A stretch of DNA of 64,000 nt from DATKKK01 sp964354625. Lineage in GTDB: Archaea > Thermoproteota > Bathyarchaeia > Bathyarchaeales > Bathycorpusculaceae. Each line of letters begins with the position of its first letter. Position 1 is the stretch's first letter. This document shows, in pieces, positions 16,615 through 25,072 of the stretch. The notes below the pieces were generated by a model that worked only from the letters and a program-made list of their open reading frames with translations, searched no databases and was not told the DNA's origin. The DNA is taken from the NCBI GenBank assembly GCA_964354625.1, contig CAYHAK010000003.1, positions 15,815-79,814 of the forward strand, given 5' to 3'. Made by a program: the position numbers and the translations under genes.

Positions 16615-18786
16615 ATGAGTGAGATGCAGTTGCGTGTTGGTGACGCAAGGCAGAGAGATGTGGGCAGAGGCATAGCCCGCATTGACCAGAAGACTATGCA
16701 GAAGCTGGGTATTTCAGCGGGCGACGTTATCGAGATCGTGGGCAAACGCACCACTTCGGCTATTGCGTGGCCTGCCTACAGTGAGGACCAGAACCGCGAT
16801 ATGCTCCGCACCGACGGGTTCTCGCGAAAGAACGCTGGTGTGGCGATAAACGAATTCGTAATAGTGCGCCCTGCGAAAGTCAAGACGGCCCTGGGCGTAA
16901 CGCTTGCGCCCGCGGACATGAGGTTGAACGTTGACGAGGATTTCACTAATTTTGTGAGGAACCGTTTGGTGGAGAGGACGCTAGTTGAGGGCGACACGAC
17001 GCTTGTTATGATGTTGGGTCATGCGATTCCGTTCATGGTTACGAAGACGCGGCCTCACGGCATCATAAAGGTCACGGCTGAGACGAGGCTTACGATTTTG
17101 AATGAGCCTGCTCCTGAGGGCAAGGCGCTCCCGCACACGATGTACGAGGACATCGGAGGCCTGCACGAGGAGCTTCAGCGCGTGCGGGAAATGGTCGAGC
17201 TTCCGCTCAGGCACCCTGAGCTGTTTCAGAGGCTGGGCATTGAGCCGCCGAAGGGAGTGCTGCTTCACGGTCCTCCGGGCTGCGGAAAGACACTGTTGGC
17301 GCGGGCGGTGGCCAACGAGTCTGAGGCCAACTTCTTCTCGATTAACGGGCCTGAAATCATGAGCAAATTCTACGGCGAATCCGAGGCTCGCCTCAGAGAG
17401 ATTTTCCAGCAGGCCCAGCAGAACGCGCCGGGCATAATATTCATTGATGAGTTGGATGCGATTGCGCCTAAGCGTGAGGAGGTCACGGGTGAGGTTGAGA
17501 GACGCGTGGTCGCTCAGCTCCTGGCCCTGATGGATGGCTTGAGCGGCAGAGGAAACGTGATAGTGATTGGTGCCACGAACCGGCCTGGGGCTCTTGACCC
17601 TGCGCTGAGGCGGCCTGGAAGGTTCGATCGGGAAATCGAGATAGCCGTTCCAGACAAGACGGGAAGGCATGAGATTCTGCAGATTCACACTCGAGGCATG
17701 CCTCTTGCAGAAGATGTTGATCTCAAGAAGTTGTCCAACACAACTCACGGCTACACGGGCGCCGATCTTTCGGCATTGGGCAGGGAGACGGCCATGAAGG
17801 CCTTGCGCAGGTACTTGCCGCAGATTAACCTTGAGGAGGAGCGCATTCCGCCAAGCGTGCTGGAGAAGATGGAAGTGACCATGGAGGACTTTGTCAATGC
17901 GTACAAGGAGATCACGCCGACGGCGATGCGGGAGGTTTATATTGAGGTGCCTTCGGTTCGCTGGGCGGATATCGGAGGCCTCGAAGGTGCCAAACAGGAG
18001 CTGAAGGAAGCCGTTGAGTGGCCTCTGAAGACCCCCGAGATATTCACGAGGTTAGGCATCAAACCGCCGAAGGGCATTCTGATCTATGGGCCTCCGGGCT
18101 GCGGAAAGACTCTGCTCGCAAGGGCAGTTGCCACTGAGAGCGAGGCCAACTTCATAACGATAAAAGGTCCCGAGGTGTTCTCGAAGTGGGTGGGCGAATC
18201 CGAGAAGGCCATACGTGAGGTGTTCAGGAAGGCCAGGATGGCGGCGCCTGCGGTGATCTTTTTCGACGAGGTGGATTCGCTTGTGCCTAGAAGAGGGGCA
18301 GGCTATTCCGACAGCGGCGTCTCGGAACGCGTGATCAGCCAGCTTCTGACGGAGATGGACGGCATCGTGACTTTGGAGGACATTGTGATCATTGCGGCCA
18401 CGAACAGACCGGACATCGTTGATCCCGCCGTAATTCGCCCCGGAAGGTTTGACCGCCTGATCTACGTGCCTGAGCCGGACGAGGGGAGCAGACTGCAGAT
18501 TTTCAAGGTATACACGAAGGACATGCCACTGGCGAAGGACGTGAACGTTGCCAACTGGGCAACTCTGGCTAAGGGTTACTCAGGCGCCGATATCGAGGCG
18601 CTGTGCAGGGAGGCGGCGATGCATGCCCTGCGTCAGGACGTCAACTCGAAGGAGGTTTCGACGAAGGATTTCGAGGAGGCGTTGAAGCACACTGGGCCTT
18701 CAGTGACTCCTGACATGGAGAAGTGGTACAAGAGCTTCATGCAGCAAGTGCGCCAGGTGCAGAAGCCAGGAACCCCAGTTTCATAG
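16615..18786 (+). CDS. vat: Cdc48/VCP-type AAA+ ATPase
   Basis: Double-ring unfoldase that feeds proteins to the proteasome. 723 residues from ATG 16615 with GGGGAG upstream. An N-terminal double-psi barrel plus four-stranded barrel (to about 185; VGRGIARIDQKTM, GDVIEIVGKR) is followed by D1 with Walker A GPPGCGKT, Walker B IIFIDELDA and arginine finger region RPGRFDREI. D2 has the same set: GPPGCGKT, VIFFDEVDS, RPGRFDRLIYVPEPDE. The C-terminal tail lacks a clear HbYX ending (it ends PGTPVS). A proteasome beta subunit is at 57622. Confidence 0.96.
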   Translation: MSEMQLRVGDARQRDVGRGIARIDQKTMQKLGISAGDVIEIVGKRTTSAIAWPAYSEDQNRDMLRTDGFSRKNAGVAINEFVIVRPAKVKTALGVTLAPADMRLNVDEDFTNFVRNRLVERTLVEGDTTLVMMLGHAIPFMVTKTRPHGIIKVTAETRLTILNEPAPEGKALPHTMYEDIGGLHEELQRVREMVELPLRHPELFQRLGIEPPKGVLLHGPPGCGKTLLARAVANESEANFFSINGPEIMSKFYGESEARLREIFQQAQQNAPGIIFIDELDAIAPKREEVTGEVERRVVAQLLALMDGLSGRGNVIVIGATNRPGALDPALRRPGRFDREIEIAVPDKTGRHEILQIHTRGMPLAEDVDLKKLSNTTHGYTGADLSALGRETAMKALRRYLPQINLEEERIPPSVLEKMEVTMEDFVNAYKEITPTAMREVYIEVPSVRWADIGGLEGAKQELKEAVEWPLKTPEIFTRLGIKPPKGILIYGPPGCGKTLLARAVATESEANFITIKGPEVFSKWVGESEKAIREVFRKARMAAPAVIFFDEVDSLVPRRGAGYSDSGVSERVISQLLTEMDGIVTLEDIVIIAATNRPDIVDPAVIRPGRFDRLIYVPEPDEGSRLQIFKVYTKDMPLAKDVNVANWATLAKGYSGADIEALCREAAMHALRQDVNSKEVSTKDFEEALKHTGPSVTPDMEKWYKSFMQQVRQVQKPGTPVS

Positions 18787-18790
18787 GATC

Positions 18791-19036
18791 GTGCATGCCT
18801 TGCCAGTGCCAATGAAAACCTGGAAAACACGCCCAGCCTACTTCTTCATACTGGAGCTTCTGGAGAAGAAGAAGGGCTCCATAGCGGACACGGACCTACT
18901 TGGAGCCCTGACTGAAGAGTACCCGGATTTGGGCTTCAAGGACTTCAATGAGCTGCTCATGCGGCTGGAAGTGGCTGGAAAAATAGGCATCACCTCCATG
19001 GCTCGCGGAAAGCGACGCGTCGAACTCAAAACCTGA
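18791..19036 (+). CDS. Small winged-helix-like hypothetical protein
   Basis: 81 residues from GTG 18791, or 74 from ATG 18812; AGGATC just before the GTG and the 2-bp gap after the Cdc48 stop favour translational coupling. The protein is all-helical with a short beta hairpin at the end (MARGKRRVELKT), like a winged helix: KTRPAYFFILELLEKK, LGALTEEYPDLGFKDFNELLMRLEVAGKI. It lacks cysteines and catalytic motifs. A DNA- or protein-binding adaptor is possible; unproven. Confidence 0.7.
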   Translation: MHALPVPMKTWKTRPAYFFILELLEKKKGSIADTDLLGALTEEYPDLGFKDFNELLMRLEVAGKIGITSMARGKRRVELKT

Positions 19037-19072
19037 ACCGCCGATCCAGCCTAGCCTGAAGGCGTTTAGCGC

Positions 19073-20302
19073 ATGGAAACCGTCCCGGACGTGGCAGTCG
19101 TCGGCGGAGGCCCATGCGGCTCTTTTGCGGCCCTGCAGCTCGCCAAACGCGGAGTAAACGTGGCGGTTCTTGAGGAGCACGATGAGATAGGCGTGCCCTA
19201 TCACTGCGCGGGCCACTTGAGCATCAAGGGCCTAAGACGACTGGGCCTATGCTCTCTGCCCGCAGGCGTCGTTGAAAACACTTTCAAGGGAGCAGTCTTC
19301 CACTCGCCACATGGAAGAGAATTCAGCGTCCGATTCAAGGCGCCAGTAACGTGCGTTGTCAATCGTGCTCTGTTCGACAGTTTTGTCGCCCAGAAGGCTG
19401 AGGAGGCTGGAGCGCGGTTTTTCCTGGGTTCACGCGTCGAGTTGCTGATTATTGAGAATGGCTTCGTGAAGGGCGTGGTGATCAAGCAGAAAGGCGCGAC
19501 GAGCAGGTGGAAGACAAAGATCGTGATCGACGCCGAAGGAATCAACGCTAGGCTCTCGAGACAGGCTGGCCTACCCTCTCCAAATCGTTATGCAATAGTC
19601 AAAGGCATGGAGGCAGAGGTTGAAGGTGTCAGAGACCTACAGCTGGACATGGTTGAGGTCTTTCTTAGCAGAGACTATGCACCAGGCTTCTTTGCGTGGC
19701 TCATCCCGAAGGCTGACGGAAAAGCCAAGATTGGACTGGCGACGAAGACGGGAAACCCGAAGACACTGTTGCAGAATCTTATGCTCAAGCATCCAGCGGC
19801 TTCAGGGAAACTGGGCAGGGCCAAGGTTCTGCGGACCGCGTTTCATCCTGTGACGCTCGGAGGTCCTGTACCGAAAACCTTTGAAAACGGCTTGTTGACC
19901 GTAGGCGACGTTGCCTCACATGTCAAGCCTACGACTGGCGGAGGAGTAGTTCTGGGATTGACATGTGCAGGAATTGCGGCTGAAGTCGCAAACGAGGCCC
20001 TGCGAAGAAGCGATTCTTCCTCGGATTTTCTGAAAGAATATCAGAGAAGATGCGAGGCTGCGTTGGGCTTTGACATGCGCGCTATGCTCAGACTAAGGAA
20101 GATGCTCAACACCATGTCTGATCAGCAACTTGACAACATGATTGATTTTTGTGCACGATATGGCGTCGATAGGGCGCTCACTGACATGGAGGACACGGAT
20201 CTCCAAGGTCGCTCACTCTTGGGCCTGCTGCGCCATCCTCAAGCTTTCTTGGCCATCCTGCACTTGTTCTACTCACAGCTTTCTGCGAAGACCCAAGACT
20301 AA
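19073..20302 (+). CDS. Geranylgeranyl reductase family flavoprotein
   Basis: FAD enzyme that saturates isoprenoid chains of archaeal membrane lipids, or a related oxidoreductase. 409 residues. Rossmann motif VVGGGPCGSFAA at about 9-20, the family's PYHCAGHLS loop, the second FAD site VGDVASHVKPTTGGGVVLGL near 285-305, and a helical C terminus. ATG start; 36 bp after the preceding gene on the same strand. Digeranylgeranylglycerophospholipid reductase is the likeliest identity, but the family contains several paralogs. Confidence 0.85.
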   Translation: METVPDVAVVGGGPCGSFAALQLAKRGVNVAVLEEHDEIGVPYHCAGHLSIKGLRRLGLCSLPAGVVENTFKGAVFHSPHGREFSVRFKAPVTCVVNRALFDSFVAQKAEEAGARFFLGSRVELLIIENGFVKGVVIKQKGATSRWKTKIVIDAEGINARLSRQAGLPSPNRYAIVKGMEAEVEGVRDLQLDMVEVFLSRDYAPGFFAWLIPKADGKAKIGLATKTGNPKTLLQNLMLKHPAASGKLGRAKVLRTAFHPVTLGGPVPKTFENGLLTVGDVASHVKPTTGGGVVLGLTCAGIAAEVANEALRRSDSSSDFLKEYQRRCEAALGFDMRAMLRLRKMLNTMSDQQLDNMIDFCARYGVDRALTDMEDTDLQGRSLLGLLRHPQAFLAILHLFYSQLSAKTQD

Positions 20303-20388
20303 AAAAGTGAAATCAGTCCAGCATCCAGCTCGAGTTTGAGGTGAGGTCAATAACTAGGAAGGGGCGTCGTGCAGACATCGCCCACTAT

Positions 20389-20637
20389 TCACTTTCCTGG
20401 ACGATAATGTGGGTTAGAGCAATCAGCGCAGATTTCTTTCTCTGGTCCGGCATCTTCGTGACCCATTTTACAGGGTCTATACTCTCCACTAGCCGTCCTT
20501 ACGCAGTAGTTGCATATCTCACAACACCCTTTCGATCTACCAACGCCAGTTAGGATATCTTGGAATTTCCTGTTACTCTCAGCCCTATCAGCCTTGTCTC
20601 GGGATTCTCTAGCGCGCTCAGTCTCTCTATTACTCAT
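20389..20637 (-). CDS. Small cysteine-rich, zinc-binding-type protein
   Basis: 82 residues. The N-terminal 30 are charged and helical (MSNRETERARESRDKADRAE). Then CCEICNYCV, CKMGHED and CADCSNPHY supply six to seven Cys plus His, enough for one or two zinc or Fe-S sites. ATG is preceded by GGTGACAG, a good Shine-Dalgarno, which together with the Cys pattern argues for a real gene. Function unknown. It lies in the gap after the geranylgeranyl reductase and is followed upstream by a DinB-like gene on the same strand. Confidence 0.65.
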   Translation of the reverse strand: MSNRETERARESRDKADRAESNRKFQDILTGVGRSKGCCEICNYCVRTASGEYRPCKMGHEDAGPEKEICADCSNPHYRPGK

Positions 20638-20753
20638 CTGTCACCTAACCTTTACTCATAGCAGGGGATCTAAACTCACCGTTGGTTGCTAGTTTCTGAA
20701 CAGAAACGATATGTGGAACCCTAGGAATGCTGACTATGAGTCATTCGCCTGCT

Positions 20754-21239
20754 CTAGAGTCCCTTCCATCCCATGGGCGGAGGTTCGATGCCCATTTGCC
20801 AGAGAAGCGCTATCAGTTCGCCTCTGTGGTGGACTTCCTCCTCGAACACGTGGATCAGGACGTCTTCGGCCGTGACTTCGATGGTTTCGTCGTTATCGCC
20901 TTTCAGGGTGTAGGTCTTGCTGAGCCCCTCAGTCGGCAGCGAGTCAAAATAGTGTTGCATTCGTTCCTCGACGTGCTCCATGTAGGCTTTGACCTCGTCG
21001 AAGGTTTTGTATTCGTCGTATTTTCTCTTGGAGTGGAGATTCTCTTTCTGCAGGAAATCCAGCCAGTAGTCTACCGCGCTGAGAGTGTGGACAAATATGT
21101 TCCTGATCGAGTGGAAGCTTGCCTCTCTGTTCTTAGTGAACTCTTCCCACGATAGTTTCGTGAAACACTCAAAATATCTGTGCCTCACGCTCTCGTTGTA
21201 CTCTAGGAGAGTTCTAACTCCAACCGTTGTTGACACCAC
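20754..21239 (-). CDS. DinB/YfiT-like four-helix-bundle protein
   Basis: About 161 residues. Metal-binding histidine spacing of the DinB superfamily is visible: the first His in REASFHSIRNIFVHTLSAVDYWL, the pair in the C-terminal helix HVFEEEVHHRGELIALLWQ. Members are thiol transferases or metal-dependent hydrolases; the substrate cannot be named. GTG 21239 (or 21236, TTG 21245) follows a minus-strand TATA-like TTTTAATAC near 21260-21268 by about 25 nt, so a leaderless start is likely. Divergent from pth2 across a GC-motif gap. Confidence 0.82.
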   Translation of the reverse strand: MVSTTVGVRTLLEYNESVRHRYFECFTKLSWEEFTKNREASFHSIRNIFVHTLSAVDYWLDFLQKENLHSKRKYDEYKTFDEVKAYMEHVEERMQHYFDSLPTEGLSKTYTLKGDNDETIEVTAEDVLIHVFEEEVHHRGELIALLWQMGIEPPPMGWKGL

Positions 21240-21286
21240 AAACAACGTATCAACTAATGAGTATTAAAACTGTTGTGATGAAAGGC

Positions 21287-21442
21287 TCATGCTGCTTCTG
21301 GGCTTGCGCGTTCATTATCGGCCTGAGAAGCTGCGCTATCTGAACACCTATTGGGAGTTTGAGGAGCATGCTCTTGAGGCTGACTGACAGGCAATGGGCT
21401 GGCCTTGTTCGCTTCGTCGTCTGAGGTTTGCGCGCGCGCCAA
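21287..21442 (-). CDS. Possible 51-residue low-complexity protein
   Basis: Open frame from TTG 21442 to TGA 21287, rich in Ala, Ser, Pro, Gln and acidic residues (ARAQTSDDEANKASPLPVSQ, ending ASPEAA). A TATA-like GATTTTAAGG lies about 25 nt upstream on the minus strand, which would place a leaderless transcript start near the TTG. The start codon overlaps the alternating GC motif at 21430-21439. No homologue is recognised and it could be non-coding. Confidence 0.3.
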   Translation of the reverse strand: MARAQTSDDEANKASPLPVSQPQEHAPQTPNRCSDSAASQADNERASPEAA

Positions 21443-21508
21443 AGGCTTGCCAGCAATCCTTAAAATCTGCAGAGAATAATGAAGAATGTGTATGGTTGTG
21501 CCCAAGAC

Positions 21509-21871
21509 ATGAGTGAGTTTCGTTTTAAGTTGGTGGTTGTTTTTCGTTCTGATTTGCATCTGAGCAGGGGTAAAGCTGCTGTTCAGGCTGGTCATGCGGC
21601 TGTCTCCGCCGCCGAGGAGGCTCGCAAGCGTCACAGGGACTGGTGGGAGGAGTGGCTCTACGAAGGCCAGCGCAAAATCGCAGTCAAAGTCAAAACCGAG
21701 AAAGAGCTTGAGGAGCTTGAGGAGCAGGCAAAGGAACTCGGCTTGCCATGCGCGCTCATCGTTGACCGAGGCCTCACCGAGATTCCGCCCAACACCGTCA
21801 CTTGCCTAGGCATCGGGCCTGCGCCAAGCGAGAAAATCGACAAACTCACAGGCAACCTCCCGCTACTCTAG
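21509..21871 (+). CDS. pth2: Peptidyl-tRNA hydrolase, archaeal/eukaryotic type
   Basis: Recycles peptidyl-tRNAs released from ribosomes. 120 residues from ATG 21509, the Pth2 length; the frame to 21479 would add 10 unrelated residues. Hallmarks: KLVVVFRSDLHLSRGKAAVQAGHAAV with the catalytic Lys/His region, EGQRKIAVKV, LGLPCALIVDRGLTEIPPNTVTCLGIGP with the catalytic Asp. Co-directional with truD 19 bp downstream, so both RNA-related genes are probably one transcript. Confidence 0.95.
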   Translation: MSEFRFKLVVVFRSDLHLSRGKAAVQAGHAAVSAAEEARKRHRDWWEEWLYEGQRKIAVKVKTEKELEELEEQAKELGLPCALIVDRGLTEIPPNTVTCLGIGPAPSEKIDKLTGNLPLL

Positions 21872-21890
21872 GAACAAAGGCGCAAGCCAC

Positions 21891-23276
21891 TTGCAGGTTC
21901 CAAAACTAGAACAGGACATGGGCATCGAAGCCTACGCCACAAACACCGCTGGCATAGGCGGCGTGATCCGCGAGAGTGTTGAGGACTTCGTGGTTGAAGA
22001 GGTGCTGGTTGACGGCTCCAAAGCCGAAACAAGCCCGTCGGAGGGTCACAATCATCGTCAGGTTCTGGGCTCCTTGCAGACCAGAAGCTCGCATCTTCTC
22101 TGCATCCTGGTGAAGCGCAACTGGGACACTCTCATGGCCGTGCGAAACGTGGCCGAACAGCTCGGCGTAGGCGTGGATCGTGTTCATTTCGCAGGCTTGA
22201 AGGACGCGAAGGCCATCACCGCCCAGCATGTCACCATCGATGAAGCCACGGTTGAGGGCGTTGAAAAAGTCAACCTGACGGACATTGATCTTCGGCCTGT
22301 CGGCTACGTGCGCCATCCGCTCTCGTCGTATTTTCTTCTGGGCAACAGCTTCCGCATAACCATCAACCAAATAGGTCACGATGAAGTCACCATCCGGAAG
22401 CAAATATCCCAAACCACCGCGCAACTCGCAGACCTAGGCGGAGCACCAAACTTCTACGGTCACCAGCGTTTCGGCACGTCGAGGCCTATCACGCATCTCG
22501 TCGGCAAGGCCCTTGTCAAAGGCGATTTTGAGGAGGCAGCGATGCTGTTTCTGGCCCAGCCGTTTCCAGACGAGCATCCAGAATCCAAACACGTGCGCAA
22601 GCAACTACGTGAGACACGGGACTTCAGGAAGGCTTTGGAAGAGTTTCCGAGGCAGCTTCGTTACGAGCGGGCTATGCTGAGACGTTTGGTTGAGAAGCCA
22701 GACGACTTTGTTGGAGCCTTCAGGATGCTGCCTGTGAGGCTGCGTCGGCTTTTCCCGCAAGCCTTCCAGTCATACGTCTTCAACAAGTCACTAAGCAAGC
22801 GCATTGCAGACGGGCTTCCGCTGGATCGTGCAGAGGCAGGAGACTACGTCGTAGGCGTAGAGCGTTCAGGCCTCCCCGCAGTAGGCATGTTTAAAGCAAT
22901 GACCGCAGAAACCCTTTCGGAAACGAACAACGCTATACAGGCTGGCAAGATGCGACTCGCCCTGCCGCTAGTAGGCTACAAACAACACCCTTCACAAGGT
23001 GCCCAAGGCAGTATCGAGTGGAAAATCCTCGAAGCTGAGGCCGTCAAGCCAGAAGACTTCAAGATCAGCGCGCTGCCCGAAGCCTCCAGCAAGGGCGAAC
23101 TCCGAGCCGCCACAACCCCCATCAATGGCCTCGTACTGGATGAAGCATCGCCGCACATGAATGATCCATCAAAACACAAGGCCACGTTGAGCTTCACATT
23201 GCTCCGCGGCTCATACGCCACTGTAGTGCTAAGAGAAATGATGAAACCTCAGAACCTGATACAGGCAGGCTTCTAA
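21891..23276 (+). CDS. truD: tRNA pseudouridine(13) synthase TruD
   Basis: Isomerises U13 of tRNA to pseudouridine. 461 residues, the longer archaeal/eukaryotic form. N-terminal PKLEQDMGIEAYATNT, IRESVEDFVVEEV, the catalytic motif FAGLKDAKAITAQHVTI with the nucleophilic Asp, the NFYGHQRFG motif, and the late QSYVFNKSLSKR and LRGSYATVVLREMM. The TRUD insertion domain is present between. TTG start chosen because it brings in the conserved N terminus; no strong Shine-Dalgarno, consistent with coupling to pth2. Confidence 0.95.
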   Translation: MQVPKLEQDMGIEAYATNTAGIGGVIRESVEDFVVEEVLVDGSKAETSPSEGHNHRQVLGSLQTRSSHLLCILVKRNWDTLMAVRNVAEQLGVGVDRVHFAGLKDAKAITAQHVTIDEATVEGVEKVNLTDIDLRPVGYVRHPLSSYFLLGNSFRITINQIGHDEVTIRKQISQTTAQLADLGGAPNFYGHQRFGTSRPITHLVGKALVKGDFEEAAMLFLAQPFPDEHPESKHVRKQLRETRDFRKALEEFPRQLRYERAMLRRLVEKPDDFVGAFRMLPVRLRRLFPQAFQSYVFNKSLSKRIADGLPLDRAEAGDYVVGVERSGLPAVGMFKAMTAETLSETNNAIQAGKMRLALPLVGYKQHPSQGAQGSIEWKILEAEAVKPEDFKISALPEASSKGELRAATTPINGLVLDEASPHMNDPSKHKATLSFTLLRGSYATVVLREMMKPQNLIQAGF

Positions 23277-23287
23277 GTCGCATGGCT

Positions 23288-23503
23288 CTACTTTCGCTTT
23301 TTTGCGTTGAATCCGTGTTGTGGCTGCTTCTTTTTCCAGACGACTTTGCCGTTTATGGTCAAGTCGTCCACTTCGAGCAGTTCCCGCATCATCTTCGCTT
23401 CAAGAACCTGCGCGCGGAGCCTTTGCCTGACTACTCTGACAAGTTGGACTCTCCCAGCCCGAGGGATATCGCTCCAGAAAAGCCTCCCCCTTTCTCCCCG
23501 CAA
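23288..23503 (-). CDS. Doubtful small basic protein
   Basis: Open frame of 71 codons convergent with truD. Only the last 35-50 residues look like protein (EAKMMRELLEVDDLTINGKV, VWKKKQPQHGFNAKKRK): an amphipathic helix, a hairpin and a very basic tail. It could start at an internal ATG (about 23392). No family recognised; could be spurious. Confidence 0.3.
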   Translation of the reverse strand: MRGERGRLFWSDIPRAGRVQLVRVVRQRLRAQVLEAKMMRELLEVDDLTINGKVVWKKKQPQHGFNAKKRK

Positions 23504-23533
23504 CCCCGCTCTCCCTCTCTAAGAGAAGGCTAA

Positions 23534-23745
23534 CGCAAACCAGATAAAAACGGTTCTTTCAAACACCGACACATATCAAAAGCCACAACACCAGCGCTCA
23601 ACTAACCTCGCGAAAAAAAAGGTAGGGGAAGGAGGTACATCTATTGGAGAAGCTCAGCGCAATAGACTGCCGGAAGGGGCAATAGGTCTCAGCGCGAGTC
23701 CAACCTATATAGAGGGGAAAGAATTCCCATTCGCGCCGCGTGTGT
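23534..23745. other. Gap with TATA-like element, no gene seen
   Basis: 212 bp between the doubtful 23288-23503 frame and the DUF1805 gene. It contains GGAAGGAGG near 23628-23636, and CCTATATAG near 23704-23712. No gene or RNA structure could be supported. Confidence 0.3.
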
Positions 23746-24054
23746 CTAGGATAGGTGTTTGAGGGCTTCGGTGGCTTTCATTCCTGTCTCGACGCCCAGG
23801 CTTTTGGCTTTGGTGGTTGCGGCTTTGATTTGCGCGTTGAGCACGTCTTCGAAGGTTCTGACTCCGCTGACCATGGCAGCAGCCACATTCAACCTCTCAG
23901 CCGCCGCCATATTCAAGAAACCACACATAACAAACCCCTTCTCAGCAGTCACAACCAGCAAAGGAGGCGAATCCGGAAGCTCAACCCTCACACCCAAACA
24001 AGCCTTATCATCGATCCGCAATGTCGTAACGCTAATCACTTCGGCACACCCCAT
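23746..24054 (-). CDS. DUF1805 family protein
   Basis: 102 residues. The DUF1805 pattern is clear: DKACLGVRVELPDSPPLLVV, AEKGFVMCGFLNMAAAERLN, AAMVSGVRTFEDVLNAQIKAAT, AKSLGVETGMKATEAL. The family (YunC-like) is widespread in archaea and Bacillus, of unknown function. ATG 24054 sits about 25 nt after the TATA box CTATTTAAG (minus strand, 24076-24084), so translation is probably leaderless. A GTG at 24069 would lie upstream of the expected transcript start. Divergent from the CDP-alcohol phosphotransferase gene. Confidence 0.85.
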   Translation of the reverse strand: MGCAEVISVTTLRIDDKACLGVRVELPDSPPLLVVTAEKGFVMCGFLNMAAAERLNVAAAMVSGVRTFEDVLNAQIKAATTKAKSLGVETGMKATEALKHLS

Positions 24055-24075
24055 GTGCAGATTCTGCACCTCCAG

Positions 24076-24084
24076 CTTAAATAG
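24076..24084 (-). promoter_or_regulatory. TATA box for DUF1805 gene (leaderless)
   Basis: CTATTTAAG on the minus strand, about 25 nt before ATG 24054. A perfect GGAGGTG between them would not be transcribed. Confidence 0.5.
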
Positions 24085-24117
24085 GAATCGCCAGCAATAC
24101 GAAATCTAGAAACAACC

Positions 24118-24717
24118 ATGCTGACGGTGCTAAAAAAGAAAGTACAAGCCATGTTTGCTGCCGAAGCAGTAGCAGCTCACAGGCTGGCGTTGACGCCGAA
24201 CAGAATAAGCGCAATAGGCATAATTCTGGCCTTCCTTGCTGCACTCTCATACACGCAATGGCAAACCAGCAACCTCTACCTCATAGGCGCAATCGCTTTT
24301 CTCCTGCTCTCGGGATTCTGCGACGCGCTCGATGGAGTCGTGGCACGCATCTACCAGCAAGCCACACCTTTCGGAGGCTTCCTCGACTCGCTATTAGACC
24401 GATACGCGGACGCTGCAGCATACGTAGCCATAATCGTAAGCGGATTGTGTGACCCTCTTTGGGGACTGACAGCGCTGACAGGCTCGTTGCTGGTGAGCTA
24501 CAGTCGCGCACGCTCAGAAGCAGCAGGCCTCACAATGGAGTCAATCGGCCTAGCAGAGAGAGCAGAACGCATGATCATCCTGATGGCCGCAACGCTCGCA
24601 GCAGTCTTCTGGCAACCAGTCACCGTGATGAACTGGAGCATAGTCATCTTGGCGATACTGGCAAACCTAACGGTGATCCAAAGAGCCTACTACGTCTACA
24701 GAAAACTGAGGAAATAA
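24118..24717 (+). CDS. CDP-alcohol phosphatidyltransferase (archaetidylinositol-phosphate synthase type)
   Basis: Membrane enzyme joining CDP-archaeol with an alcohol phosphate, most likely inositol-phosphate, to make polar lipid head groups. 199 residues with about six membrane helices. The catalytic motif D-x2-D-G-x2-A-R-x8-G-x3-D-x3-D is present: DALDGVVARIYQQATPFGGF then LDSLLDRYAD. The spacing AEAVAAHRLALTPNRISAIG at the N terminus matches the archaeal AIP-synthase group. Specificity is inferred. Confidence 0.87.
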   Translation: MLTVLKKKVQAMFAAEAVAAHRLALTPNRISAIGIILAFLAALSYTQWQTSNLYLIGAIAFLLLSGFCDALDGVVARIYQQATPFGGFLDSLLDRYADAAAYVAIIVSGLCDPLWGLTALTGSLLVSYSRARSEAAGLTMESIGLAERAERMIILMAATLAAVFWQPVTVMNWSIVILAILANLTVIQRAYYVYRKLRK

Positions 24718-24728
24718 TAAGAGAGAGC

Positions 24729-25022
24729 CTAGATGCGCCTTCTCCGCATACGCGTGTGGCGTTCGCTTTCGGCTCTCACCTTGACGATGCCACGGTGAAC
24801 GGCGCACGAGATGCAATAGTAACTTGTGTCTACAGGCGCGGCAATATACGTGCCCTTCTGGCGAAGCTCCTTCGCAAGCTGCGAGTCAACAATCGAAACC
24901 CTCCGCGTGGACTTCTTAGCCTTGTCACGAGGAACCGTCGAACCGCAACCAGCACACTGAACAGTGCCACCGCTGCCCTTGCTGCCCTTGGACCTTCCAC
25001 GACTCTTACGCTTAAACGGCAA
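24729..25022 (-). CDS. rps26e: Small ribosomal subunit protein S26e
   Basis: 97 residues. Basic N terminus (MPFKRKSRGRSKGSKGSGG), zinc site CAGCGSTVPRDKAKK with the second pair CISC, and DTSYYCISCAVHRGIVKVR. S26e binds near the mRNA exit at the 3' end of 16S rRNA. Among archaea it is restricted to TACK/Asgard lineages, which helps place this genome. ATG start. Convergent with the lipid gene (11 bp gap). Confidence 0.93.
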   Translation of the reverse strand: MPFKRKSRGRSKGSKGSGGTVQCAGCGSTVPRDKAKKSTRRVSIVDSQLAKELRQKGTYIAAPVDTSYYCISCAVHRGIVKVRAESERHTRMRRRRI

Positions 25023-25072
25023 ATCTCACTAACTCCCAGGATTTCAACGACAAAATAAGTGCTGTGTCCTAT

